From Sedimentibacter sp. (lineage in GTDB: Bacteria > Bacillota > Clostridia > Tissierellales > Sedimentibacteraceae), in NCBI GenBank assembly GCA_029256005.1, contig JAQSYS010000223.1:1-6727 (forward strand): 6,727 bases of DNA. Reading direction: 5' to 3'. Positions 1-6,727 of the stretch are shown here, piece after piece. Numbering within the stretch: position 1 is the first letter of the stretch; each line of letters starts with the position of its first letter. The position numbers and the translations under genes were made by a program. The notes beneath the pieces were generated by a model, which searched no databases, was not told where the DNA came from, and saw nothing but the letters and a program-made list of their open reading frames with translations.

Positions 1-1448
1 TTTCTGGAAGTGTCTTCATAATAAAAAGGTGATTTGGGAGTTGAATCAAGAAATGAAATGGCAGGCATTCCTCCTTGTTTTCCCTCCATTATTAAAACTT
101 TTGTAATTCTTTGAGCAGGCAAGCCCTCAGCTCTCAATAAAACAGAATATGCTGAAATTGTAAAATCTTCCTGTACAACAGGTTCAATTTTCCATATGCT
201 TCTTTGATATGTTCCAGCTTTTAATTCTTTCAAAACTGTTTTTTGTTCACCTTCAACAAGCATTAGCTCATCCGGAAGTTCAAGTTCAATTTGAAAATTT
301 GCAATATTTTTAGAATTATCAAAATTGTTGTCAACATTAAATTCTGCATTGACAAATTCATTTGTATAACCTGTTTTTTCTTTGTTCATGTTGAGCTTAT
401 CTGTACCTTGAAGGCTTATCCTAAAACCAGGGTCACTGTCTTTAATGGATGCATCGCCTACTCCATAAGATGTGTCAATTATCTTTGTTTCGCCTTGATT
501 TAGTGACACAGGCTCCCAGTACATAACAGCACAGCTGTCCTTTGCCGCATAATCTACAACTGCACCATCTGGTGGATAAATTCCATTTTCTCCATCATAT
601 ACGACTCCATCAATTTTAACTTCTATAATTGGTTTTTCTGGATTGATAACATAGTCCCACTTTGTTTGTGACACATCGCCCCATGCTGCAAATTGCAGTT
701 TATCAGGCTTTGACAACCCTTCTCCAGAAACTGCTCCCATTGCAATTATTTGAGGAGTGATATATTGATCATATGCATACCAGCTTGAAGGAATTTCATC
801 ACCGATAAATTCTTTTTCCTTATATATAAACCCTCCACCTGGAATTGTTAAAGCTGGTGAATCAACTGTTCCGATTTTTGTATCTAACAACATTCTCAAT
901 CCAATTGACTTAGGAGCGTTTCCATTATTGACTATATCATAAGAAACAAAAACACTGCCTATGCTTGCTAGCTTAGGATTTTTAGTTATTCTGAGTCTTT
1001 GAGTAATAACTATATCTTTCATGGACCATTGACTTATTATGCTGTTGGTGTCAGAATCTGCATATGGTTCTACAGTATAATGACCTTGCAATCCCAAAAA
1101 TCCATAATCATTCCCATAAATAAAATCTTCGCCGTCTATTTTTACTGATGTATATGATGTTTCTGGACTTTCAAATCTGTTTCCATACAACAAGTCCTTA
1201 TAGTCATCAGCGCTTTTGTTTGGCAAACCACTGAGAGTTTCTGCTATGAATCGGCCCGTTTGTTTATCTGAGGTTATTCGTATGGTCCCATTGTCTAATT
1301 GCACCACAGGAGAGCCCCATTCTTTGTATATATCTTTATCATCAGGTTGAGGTACATCTTCAGCATATGCAGGCTGGACAATGATACTTGAAGCAATCAT
1401 CAGCAAGCACAAAACCATCGATATTGATCTTTTAATATTTTTACTCAT
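1..1448 (-). CDS. Secreted beta-rich protein of unknown function, 3'-truncated by the window edge
   Basis: The frame is open for 482 codons from ATG at 1448 to the left edge, so the C-terminus is missing. The start is fixed by AGGTGG seven bases upstream and by an immediate signal peptide: basic KNIKR, a hydrophobic core at about residues 9-24, then AYA before E30. No lipobox cysteine is visible. Residues about 45-335 form one long beta-rich domain. It holds 'SVFVSYDIVNNG' (165-176), 'SIGLRMLLDTKIGTVD' (181-196), 'IPGGG' and 'KPDKLQFAAWGD'. This resembles the fold-type signature of secreted beta-supersandwich proteins with a conserved LR-x-LLDT-x-IG segment, but I cannot assign a named family. 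Residues about 340-455 ('FNVDNNFDNSKN', 'LELPDELMLVEGE') look like an Ig-like or CARDB/NEW3-like module. No catalytic motif was recognised. It lies 60 bases downstream of the giant Ig-repeat gene in the same direction, so co-transcription and a shared envelope role are inferred. Exported: confident. Function: unknown. Confidence 0.93.
   Translation of the reverse strand, partial: MSKNIKRSISMVLCLLMIASSIIVQPAYAEDVPQPDDKDIYKEWGSPVVQLDNGTIRITSDKQTGRFIAETLSGLPNKSADDYKDLLYGNRFESPETSYTSVKIDGEDFIYGNDYGFLGLQGHYTVEPYADSDTNSIISQWSMKDIVITQRLRITKNPKLASIGSVFVSYDIVNNGNAPKSIGLRMLLDTKIGTVDSPALTIPGGGFIYKEKEFIGDEIPSSWYAYDQYITPQIIAMGAVSGEGLSKPDKLQFAAWGDVSQTKWDYVINPEKPIIEVKIDGVVYDGENGIYPPDGAVVDYAAKDSCAVMYWEPVSLNQGETKIIDTSYGVGDASIKDSDPGFRISLQGTDKLNMNKEKTGYTNEFVNAEFNVDNNFDNSKNIANFQIELELPDELMLVEGEQKTVLKELKAGTYQRSIWKIEPVVQEDFTISAYSVLLRAEGLPAQRITKVLIMEGKQGGMPAISFLDSTPKSPFYYEDTSR
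1362..1448 (-). other. Sec signal peptide of the downstream secreted protein
   Basis: Residues 1-29 show a positively charged N-region (K3, K6, R7), a hydrophobic core 'MVLCLLMIASSIIV' and a small-residue cleavage motif A27-Y28-A29 followed by E30. The only cysteine (C14) sits inside the hydrophobic core and not at a lipobox, so a type I signal peptidase substrate is favoured over a lipoprotein. Confidence 0.88.
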
Positions 1449-1455
1449 TATTTCA

Positions 1456-1461
1456 CCACCT
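1456..1461 (-). promoter_or_regulatory. Ribosome binding site of the secreted protein gene
   Basis: The minus strand reads AGGTGG, then TGAAATA, then ATG at 1448. This is a near-consensus Shine-Dalgarno sequence at 7-base spacing. It decides the start of this gene, which is also supported by the signal peptide that follows directly. Confidence 0.85.
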
Positions 1462-1480
1462 GTCTCGGAATTTTTGCTAA

Positions 1481-1502
1481 AGGGCAGGCATGAGCCTGCC
1501 CT
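1481..1502 (-). terminator. Intercistronic hairpin, possible weak terminator or attenuator
   Basis: AGGGCAGGC at 1481-1489 and GCCTGCCCT at 1494-1502 are perfect reverse complements separated by a 4-base loop, giving a GC-rich 9-bp stem in an otherwise AT-rich region. In minus-strand transcription it starts only 6 bases after the TAG stop of the giant surface-protein gene. It is followed by TTTAGC, a short and interrupted T tract, so it is a poor match to a strong intrinsic terminator. Only 19 bases separate it from the ribosome binding site of the next gene, too few for a new promoter. It may be a leaky terminator, an attenuator or an RNA-processing/stabilising stem that sets different levels of the two secreted proteins. 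Confidence 0.5.
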
Positions 1503-1508
1503 GAAAGA

Positions 1509-4094
1509 CTATTTATAAAAATTAAGCGTAATTATCCTTGTGTTTCTTTCTTGGTCTTGCAAATACAACGTGTACATACCCTCTTGCGCAGTAAATGTTC
1601 CAAGCCTGGACAAATAGCTTCCGTTTATTTTGAAATAATTATTGTCATAACCTTCGCCCTTTGAATACTTAGTGACATATTTTCCATCAATGCCTATAAA
1701 TTCAATATAAACAACTCCTGACTCACCTATCTGTATGTTTTGAACATCCTGACTTCTTAAGTCGATTACATTATCCTGAATTATGGCAACAGCTGAATCA
1801 ATATCAAGAACATGGACATATCTTGTTTTTATACTCGTATTACCAGCTAAGTCCATCACTGTGTATGTTACTTGGTAAGGAGTGTCTGAAGAAATTAGAG
1901 TATTTACATTGCTGACAGTCTTTATACCTGAGGTAATATCGCCGTCTGTATTGTCAATTGCAAATGCTCCTTGGTCATAATACTTTTCGCCAACTCTCAA
2001 ATAAACATGTTCTCTACCCTTAATACTCAATGCAGGCTTTTCTTTATCTATGTTGTATACAGGAACAAATATATCCCCTACGTTTCCGTACTTGTTACTC
2101 ACTTCAAAACGGTAATTGCCGTTTTTACTTACAGCAAAGCTTCCTGTCCTATCATTTCCTGAATCCGATAATGCAATTTTTCCTTCATCAAATTTAAGAC
2201 TTGCATTTTCAGATACACCATCAATAACTCTAAATTTAATTACAACATCATTATTAGTTATAGTACTATTAAATTCAACATTTACGCTTGGCACACTTTT
2301 ATCTATCCATGTTACATTGGCAGTAAGTTTGCCTTCAAGAGGATCATCATCAGCTATTTCTATTTGTCTGTAATTAAAGTCCTTGGTTCCATTTTCTTTA
2401 AATACATAAGTAGGTGATGCATCTTTTTCAATTCCTTCAACTATGTCAAATCTCTTTACTGGTCTATTAGCTGACATTGAAACCACAACGTCTCTGTTGG
2501 TATAATTAGTTGTACTGTAGTTTAATTGAGTCAAGAGATCAGTTCTGTCAATTTCATTAATTACAAATTTGTAGTCCAACACATTGCCTAATGTGTCATT
2601 GAATGTTAAATTCGCTTTGTAATCAGGTGTGGCATCTTCTGAAATAATAGGTTTGTATGCATAGACAAATTTGTAAGCATATCCTTCAATAATTGACATA
2701 TCCTCCATAGCAAAACCACTGGTGTCCTGCAACTTCACAGGTCTGTCTTCTTCACTTTCATGAGGGAATGTTATTTCAACTATCACATTATTTTTAGTTT
2801 TATAACCTGAAGTTATTTCTGCACCCTTTTCACCTATGTCTATCTTCCCATCATTGTTGAAATCATACCAAACATATTTTTTAGATACAGGCTTCGGAAA
2901 ATCTTTGTCTATCCAACTTACTTTTGCTTCATATTCGTTTATATTGTTTTCTGCATCTTTTAATATAAAACTAAAACTTCCGTTTCTATTAAATACACTA
3001 GATGTTATTCGGTCATTGTTTAAAACTGAATATCCATCATTTATATTTGCTGTTACATCTTCGATTGTAAGCTGTGGACCATTCAAAGAATAGCTTATTG
3101 CTGAAGAAGATGTTACCACTGAAAGTGATGGCGTATAGCCTTCATCAATATAGTCAATATTTATTTGATGCTCAGTCACTTGTTCATTAGCAAATTTGAC
3201 TTTAAAGGTATAAATAGCGCTTCTTGTTATTACAGCTGTCGCCACAACATCATTACCTGTAACAGCAACATTGTTAATTACTCCATACTTATCTGTTATA
3301 ACTGAGCCAAGAGGCATGGTAATTGTAGCTTCAACTGGTCCCTTTACTTTGCCTTCTAAAGGTTTAACAGGATTGAGTGAAGTTGTAATATCATCAGGAA
3401 CATATCCTATACCATTCACAATAAATTCCTTTGCAAAGATATTTGTTCCATTCCTGTAAGCTAACAAATAATTACCATCTTCATATAATTCTGCTTTTCC
3501 TGTTTCATCAAATCTGTATTCCCTTCCATCATTTTGATATAATGAATACTTTAAATATTCAGAAACATTTGTGCTGATAATTCTATTGTCTCTGTTAAAA
3601 ACTAAATTCCCCTCTTCCAATGTCCCCACATTGTTTGATGCTATTTCTCCAATGTCAAATCCATTGACAGAAACTTTGCACTTTATTGCTCCACCACTAG
3701 TTACCAGACTTCCAGATATTATTCCTGCTGCTTCTGTTTCAGATATTTTATACAGTTTTCCTACATGGATAGCTGTTTCAGAAGTAACACTTAATTGGTC
3801 AAAACATTCAACATTTATTATATTTCTTAAATCAGTTGAATTTTTGGTTGATATTCTGATTAATGTATTATTTTTATCTCCATTTTCCTGACCAAAGTAG
3901 CCATTTTCGGCTTCCCCTATTTTTACGGATACTATATCTATTTCCTCCGCAGAACCAGGTAAAGCTAAAATATATTCTTCAGTTCTGTAAATGTTGTTCC
4001 AAATATTTAAGAAAAGGTACATTCTGTTGTTGATATAACTTCCTGATTCTGTCGGTGCAAAATTTATACCAGTTATAGCTCCTAGGCATATCAT
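1509..4094 (-). CDS. C-terminal part of a giant Ig-like repeat surface protein, downstream of a frameshift
   Basis: An 861-codon frame runs from an ATG at 4094 to TAG at 1509, but this ATG is probably not a real start. There is no signal peptide, and the protein continues that of the overlapping upstream frame once one base is removed at 4059-4062, making residue 13 (A) the first true residue here. The frame is closed upstream by TAA at 4121-4119. The protein is a chain of Ig-like beta modules. Linkers recur at YIDEGYTP (315), WIDKDFP (394), EIDRTDL (514), WIDKSVP (596) and NIDKEKP (681), about 80 residues apart apart from one longer unit. That longer unit carries an EF-hand-like loop at 411-422. 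Residues about 686-763 match the DUF5011 Ig-like pattern ('YYDQGAFAIDNTDGDIT', 'YQVTYTVMDLAGNT'). The last ~95 residues form another beta module ending in 'LNFYK'. No LPXTG motif, SLH domain or hydrophobic tail is present, so any anchor must be elsewhere. Likely role (inferred): extracellular structural, adhesive or binding protein. Confidence 0.85.
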   Translation of the reverse strand: MICLGAITGINFAPTESGSYINNRMYLFLNIWNNIYRTEEYILALPGSAEEIDIVSVKIGEAENGYFGQENGDKNNTLIRISTKNSTDLRNIINVECFDQLSVTSETAIHVGKLYKISETEAAGIISGSLVTSGGAIKCKVSVNGFDIGEIASNNVGTLEEGNLVFNRDNRIISTNVSEYLKYSLYQNDGREYRFDETGKAELYEDGNYLLAYRNGTNIFAKEFIVNGIGYVPDDITTSLNPVKPLEGKVKGPVEATITMPLGSVITDKYGVINNVAVTGNDVVATAVITRSAIYTFKVKFANEQVTEHQINIDYIDEGYTPSLSVVTSSSAISYSLNGPQLTIEDVTANINDGYSVLNNDRITSSVFNRNGSFSFILKDAENNINEYEAKVSWIDKDFPKPVSKKYVWYDFNNDGKIDIGEKGAEITSGYKTKNNVIVEITFPHESEEDRPVKLQDTSGFAMEDMSIIEGYAYKFVYAYKPIISEDATPDYKANLTFNDTLGNVLDYKFVINEIDRTDLLTQLNYSTTNYTNRDVVVSMSANRPVKRFDIVEGIEKDASPTYVFKENGTKDFNYRQIEIADDDPLEGKLTANVTWIDKSVPSVNVEFNSTITNNDVVIKFRVIDGVSENASLKFDEGKIALSDSGNDRTGSFAVSKNGNYRFEVSNKYGNVGDIFVPVYNIDKEKPALSIKGREHVYLRVGEKYYDQGAFAIDNTDGDITSGIKTVSNVNTLISSDTPYQVTYTVMDLAGNTSIKTRYVHVLDIDSAVAIIQDNVIDLRSQDVQNIQIGESGVVYIEFIGIDGKYVTKYSKGEGYDNNYFKINGSYLSRLGTFTAQEGMYTLYLQDQERNTRIITLNFYK
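1806..2039 (-). other. DUF5011-type bacterial Ig-like domain
   Basis: Residues about 686-763 of the downstream frame follow the usual order of this family: 'KPALSIKG', then 'YLRVGEKYYDQGAFAID', 'DGDIT', 'VNT', 'YQVTYTVMDLAGNTS' and a final beta strand 'RYVHVLDID'. The D-x-GA-x-A-x-D and D-x-AGN signatures are both present. These domains are typical of cell-surface and extracellular proteins and usually act as spacers or binding modules. This is recognised by eye from the family pattern. Confidence 0.8.
2034..3152 (-). repeat. Protein-level array of Ig-like modules with I-D-K/E/R linkers
   Basis: Five divergent linkers of the form [Y/W/N/E]-I-D-[K/E/R]-x-x-P occur at residues 315, 394, 514, 596 and 681 of the downstream frame, with spacings of 79, 120, 82 and 85. 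Each unit tends to hold 'TN-x-DVV' or 'NNVIVEI'-type strands and an 'NG-x-F/Y-x-F' strand before the next linker. The repeats are recognisable in protein but not conserved in DNA, which points to old duplications. The 120-residue unit is enlarged by an EF-hand-like insertion. Confidence 0.65.
2829..2864 (-). other. EF-hand-like calcium-binding loop inside the Ig array
   Basis: Residues 411-422 of the downstream frame read DFNNDGKIDIGE. Acidic or amide residues are at loop positions 1 (D), 3 (N), 5 (D), 9 (D) and 12 (E), glycine is at 6 and isoleucine at 8, a full match to the canonical 12-residue EF-hand loop. Single loops of this kind (dockerin-like or thrombospondin type 3-like) are common at module borders in secreted bacterial proteins, where calcium stiffens linkers. 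Calcium binding is inferred. Confidence 0.7.
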
Positions 4095-6727
4095 ATGGAT
4101 TATCCATCCACTGATATTTTATTTCATCAAAACTAGACTTAACATTTGAAGCATTTATTTCTACAAAATACTGCGGCAATACTTGCTTTATATCAGTTGG
4201 ATTTATAATTTTAAAGGTTTTATCATCTGTAGAATTATAAATTTCAATGCTTTTTAATATAAATGTTCCGCCTGCTCCGTCTGTATCAGGAAGACCAATA
4301 TATGGTATATTAACAACTGCTACATTTTTTGTCCCTTCATCTTTTGCAAAACTAATATCATATGTTTTTAGAATATTTATTTGATTTTGTTGCCATAGCA
4401 CTCGTATCTTATCAGGTTTTTGCAATTCATCTACCATATGAAGTTTGTCATCAACAGATACAAAGACATTATTTTCGCCCATTGCTTCGTCTGTAGCAGT
4501 TATTTTAAACCTTTCATCATTGATGGTATCATTTAACACATAAAAAGGTCCAAATGATTTTTCAACATATTTTCCTGCAGAATTTTCTGCATACACTGCT
4601 AAATAATATGGCTTATACAATTCCTCTCCTGAAACACTGGTGATATCCTTAGGCACCAGATTTACAGTGTTGTCACTACTCAGTGTAATGTTCTTTCCGT
4701 TTATCGTACCATCATCATTAATTAAAGTGGCATCCGCTCTATTAACCCAATCATAATAAGCATTTTTCAAATCAACTATTGGTTCATCAATCGTAATACT
4801 TACAAAAGGAGTTAATGGATTGTTGTACTCTTCTGCGGTCATATATGTTCCTAAAGTTCCTTCAGTCATTCTAACAATAGGAGGTAAATTTGATTTCTTG
4901 ATAACAGTCACATTGTTATTAAATACTTCCACTTTATTTGATGAAGTATATTTTAAGTGAACTCTTTTTTCACCAGCTGTTTTAATAAAAGAATCTCCAG
5001 CTTTCTCCATGTTCAATAATGATGCTCTGAACTGTGCAGTCATAAGATTTGAATCTTTATCAGATGCAGTAAATTCAGTTCTTATAAATGCTTTTTCACC
5101 AATATCTGTATCCCAATTTTCCTTAGGCACCACACCACTTTCGGATATAGCATACAGACTTATATAATCTTTTAATTCATCAGTTTCATCTTGGAATTCT
5201 GTTATTGTACCATTGCCGAACTCTATCTGAATATCTTCAAGTTTTCCATCTACTATGGAATTCTTAGAATATGTAACAGTAAAATCAAGATTCTGGTTTA
5301 CTTGATTGTATAATATATTACTTACGCCTATTATTGGGCTTTCAATATCCACAGGGATTTCATGAACTGTAACATCGCCTTTATTTGAATAAAGCGCCAA
5401 TATGACTGTATATCTTCCTGTTCTGCCGCTTATGGCAGAAATAGGAATATTATATTCACCCGTGCTGTTTTTTAGTATTGAGCCTTGGTCTACATATGAT
5501 GTCGTATTATTTTCCTGAGAAATATAATATTTAATGCTTGATAAATATTCATGATTTTTTGTGACATTAAAACCAATATCTTTCTTATGATTGCCTGTGA
5601 ACCCATAGTGTGAAATGTCGCTTATACCTTCACCTTGTCCTGTGCAATCACAACCTCTATTTACTAATTGACCTGACACCGGGTTGCTTGTTAATGAAAA
5701 ATACCCGTTGTTATTATCTGTATCCATTGACTCAGTTCCATCATATTTCAAACCCATTGCGCCTGCCCTTAATTGAAGTCCATTTGTTGAAGCATCCTGC
5801 ATGTTTGGTATAATATATAAATATCCACCATCTTTATATACCGGATATAGATAATCTCCATCACCTTCATTTTTTATAGTCACAGGTACTGATATGGCCT
5901 CTGTTTCATTGGAATTTTGTTTGAAGCCGACCTTATTCCAATTATTTGCAACAGGATCCTCTGTCAAAATGTTTTCATCATAAGCACCCCATTTGTAATA
6001 AATAACCGGAGTTTCACCTTCGTTTAAATATTTTGGTGCAATATCTGTTGTCAAATACATATTTGTCAATGCATAATCGGTATACTTATTTACATCATAC
6101 GGAGATATGTCAAGCAGTGGATTATTGCTGTTTTTCAATTTAAATCTCAGCGGTTGCTGATTTGATATTAAAAATAATTCTCTTAGTATTTTTGTAGTGT
6201 TTTTAGTGCTATATAATGAAGAAGTATCATAGACCAAATCGGATGCTTCTATAGTAACCTTAAAAACATCTGTGATGTTTGTATTATTTTGAATTGTCAG
6301 CATGCCCTTTTTGATTAAGTCAAGCTCATCACTGCTTTTGTAAGCTGAACTAACTCTAGTATTATTTTTTTCCACATCCAGTATAGAATTAGTGTTGCTT
6401 ATGTTATTGGAAGAGGTCATGGTTGTGGTAATTTTAGACAATCCAAATACATCACTTACTTTAAAAACATTGGGAAATCCATCGTTTGTAATTACAGGAG
6501 ACATAGTGTCAATTCTTTTGTTTAGTGATATAGGTGAACTGGACTTATTTCCAAACGTATCACTAAAATGTAACAGAAATTCTACTCTGTTAAAATGCTT
6601 GTTAATGTTATTTTTATATAACTCTTCAACTTTGATTCTAAACTTATAGGTAACATCTCCGTTAGTTGTATTGAAATTATATTCTCCTAAAAAATCAAGC
6701 GGTACATTATTGCTTCCGTCATTTGAG
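3979..6727 (-). CDS. Upstream part of the giant Ig-like repeat surface protein, 5'-truncated by the window edge
   Basis: The frame is open from the right edge (first full codon at 6726) to TGA at 3979, so the true start lies outside the window. ATG at 6504 is internal: the 74 codons before it encode the same kind of sequence ('SDTFGNKSSSPISLNKRIDT') and join it as an ordinary linker 'RIDTMSPVI'. Numbering residues from that methionine, the protein is a chain of beta-sandwich modules with linkers such as 'VDIESPIIG' (385) and 'SNLPPIVRM' (538). Three divergent copies of a Y-x-W module start at residues 170, 584 and 797. A C-D-C motif at 285-287 stands out in a nearly cysteine-free protein. The last 26 residues after F815 ('CTDRIRKLYQQQNVPFLKY' and on) do not look like the modules and are out-of-frame reading beyond the shift at 4059-4062. 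No catalytic motif was seen. The frame overlaps the downstream one by 116 bases. Confidence 0.85.
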   Translation of the reverse strand, partial: SNDGSNNVPLDFLGEYNFNTTNGDVTYKFRIKVEELYKNNINKHFNRVEFLLHFSDTFGNKSSSPISLNKRIDTMSPVITNDGFPNVFKVSDVFGLSKITTTMTSSNNISNTNSILDVEKNNTRVSSAYKSSDELDLIKKGMLTIQNNTNITDVFKVTIEASDLVYDTSSLYSTKNTTKILRELFLISNQQPLRFKLKNSNNPLLDISPYDVNKYTDYALTNMYLTTDIAPKYLNEGETPVIYYKWGAYDENILTEDPVANNWNKVGFKQNSNETEAISVPVTIKNEGDGDYLYPVYKDGGYLYIIPNMQDASTNGLQLRAGAMGLKYDGTESMDTDNNNGYFSLTSNPVSGQLVNRGCDCTGQGEGISDISHYGFTGNHKKDIGFNVTKNHEYLSSIKYYISQENNTTSYVDQGSILKNSTGEYNIPISAISGRTGRYTVILALYSNKGDVTVHEIPVDIESPIIGVSNILYNQVNQNLDFTVTYSKNSIVDGKLEDIQIEFGNGTITEFQDETDELKDYISLYAISESGVVPKENWDTDIGEKAFIRTEFTASDKDSNLMTAQFRASLLNMEKAGDSFIKTAGEKRVHLKYTSSNKVEVFNNNVTVIKKSNLPPIVRMTEGTLGTYMTAEEYNNPLTPFVSITIDEPIVDLKNAYYDWVNRADATLINDDGTINGKNITLSSDNTVNLVPKDITSVSGEELYKPYYLAVYAENSAGKYVEKSFGPFYVLNDTINDERFKITATDEAMGENNVFVSVDDKLHMVDELQKPDKIRVLWQQNQINILKTYDISFAKDEGTKNVAVVNIPYIGLPDTDGAGGTFILKSIEIYNSTDDKTFKIINPTDIKQVLPQYFVEINASNVKSSFDEIKYQWMDNPYDMPRSYNWYKFCTDRIRKLYQQQNVPFLKYLEQHLQN
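4059..4062 (-). other. Probable frameshift site joining the two large frames
   Basis: The minus strand reads TAT AAA TTT TGC ACC in the upstream frame and needs TTT GCA CCG in the downstream frame, a +1 shift. Removing one T from the TTTT run gives 'NWYKFAPTESGSYINNRMYL', which completes a Y-x-W module seen twice upstream. The shift must lie between 4118 (after the TAA that closes the downstream frame) and 3979 (the upstream stop), and this run is the best fit by protein continuity. A sequencing or assembly insertion, a real inactivating mutation, or +1 recoding (UUU re-pairs with UUU) are all possible. Confidence 0.75.

Noticed and set aside
3571..3891. Plus-strand 106-codon open frame
   Set aside because: It lies wholly antisense to the giant gene, has low-complexity hydrophobic composition typical of shadows of Ig-like coding sequence, and lacks a ribosome binding site. 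The other short plus-strand frames were rejected for the same reason.
4059..4062. Classic -1 slippery heptamer or phage tail-assembly type programmed frameshift
   Set aside because: The required shift is +1 and no X-XXY-YYZ site fits. There are no phage neighbours. The T4/A3 tract is also too short for typical phase variation.
4092..4094. ATG at 4094 as the start of an independent gene, with GGATGG-like sequence upstream
   Set aside because: There is no signal peptide although the protein is clearly an exported type. The upstream sequence lies within the overlapping coding frame, and the protein continues the upstream modules once one base is removed. Independent reinitiation cannot be fully excluded.
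5701..5724. DTDNNNGYF in the upstream frame as a second EF-hand loop
   Set aside because: It lacks the hydrophobic residue at loop position 8 and the acidic residues at 9 and 12 of the canonical loop.
6502..6504. ATG at 6504 as the start of the giant protein
   Set aside because: The frame is open back to the window edge and encodes the same type of sequence. No convincing ribosome binding site or signal peptide is present.
1..6727. CRISPR arrays, insertion sequences, tRNA/rRNA genes, riboswitches or tandem DNA repeats
   Set aside because: No regularly spaced DNA repeats, transposase-like frames, or structural RNA signatures were seen. The repetition present is at protein level only.

Overview
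This is an AT-rich window that reads as a low-GC Gram-positive, most likely a member of the Clostridia. The reasons are the codon use, a strong AGGTGG-type ribosome binding site, a typical Gram-positive Sec signal peptide, and very long secreted Ig-like surface proteins. All coding sequence is on the minus strand, so the genes read from right to left. No RNA genes, mobile elements, CRISPR arrays or plus-strand genes could be supported, and there is no gene-free stretch longer than about 60 bases.

From 6727 down to 1509 lies one very large exported or surface protein built from tandem immunoglobulin-like beta-sandwich modules. Its reading frame is already open at the right edge, so the real start and any signal peptide or N-terminal anchor lie outside the window. 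It is interrupted once. The upstream frame runs from the edge to a stop at 3979, and the downstream frame runs from 4118 to the stop at 1509, one base ahead (+1). Deleting one T of the TTTT run at 4062-4059 (minus-strand reading) joins the two frames inside a repeated module. About 1738 residues of the repaired protein are visible. The C-terminal third has regularly spaced 'I-D-K-x-x-P' linkers, an embedded EF-hand-like calcium loop and a DUF5011-type Ig-like domain.

A 60-base gap follows, holding a perfect 9-bp hairpin and a good ribosome binding site. A second secreted protein then starts at 1448 and runs off the left edge after 482 codons. It has a clear signal peptide, a large uncharacterised beta-rich domain and a later Ig-like or CARDB-like segment.

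The two genes look co-directional and probably co-transcribed, because there is almost no room for a promoter after the hairpin. Together they look like part of an envelope or extracellular-protein operon. No enzymatic motif was recognised in either, so adhesion, a structural surface role or polymer binding are inferences only. The main points for follow-up are the frameshift (sequencing error, true pseudogene or +1 recoding) and the unknown function of the downstream secreted protein.
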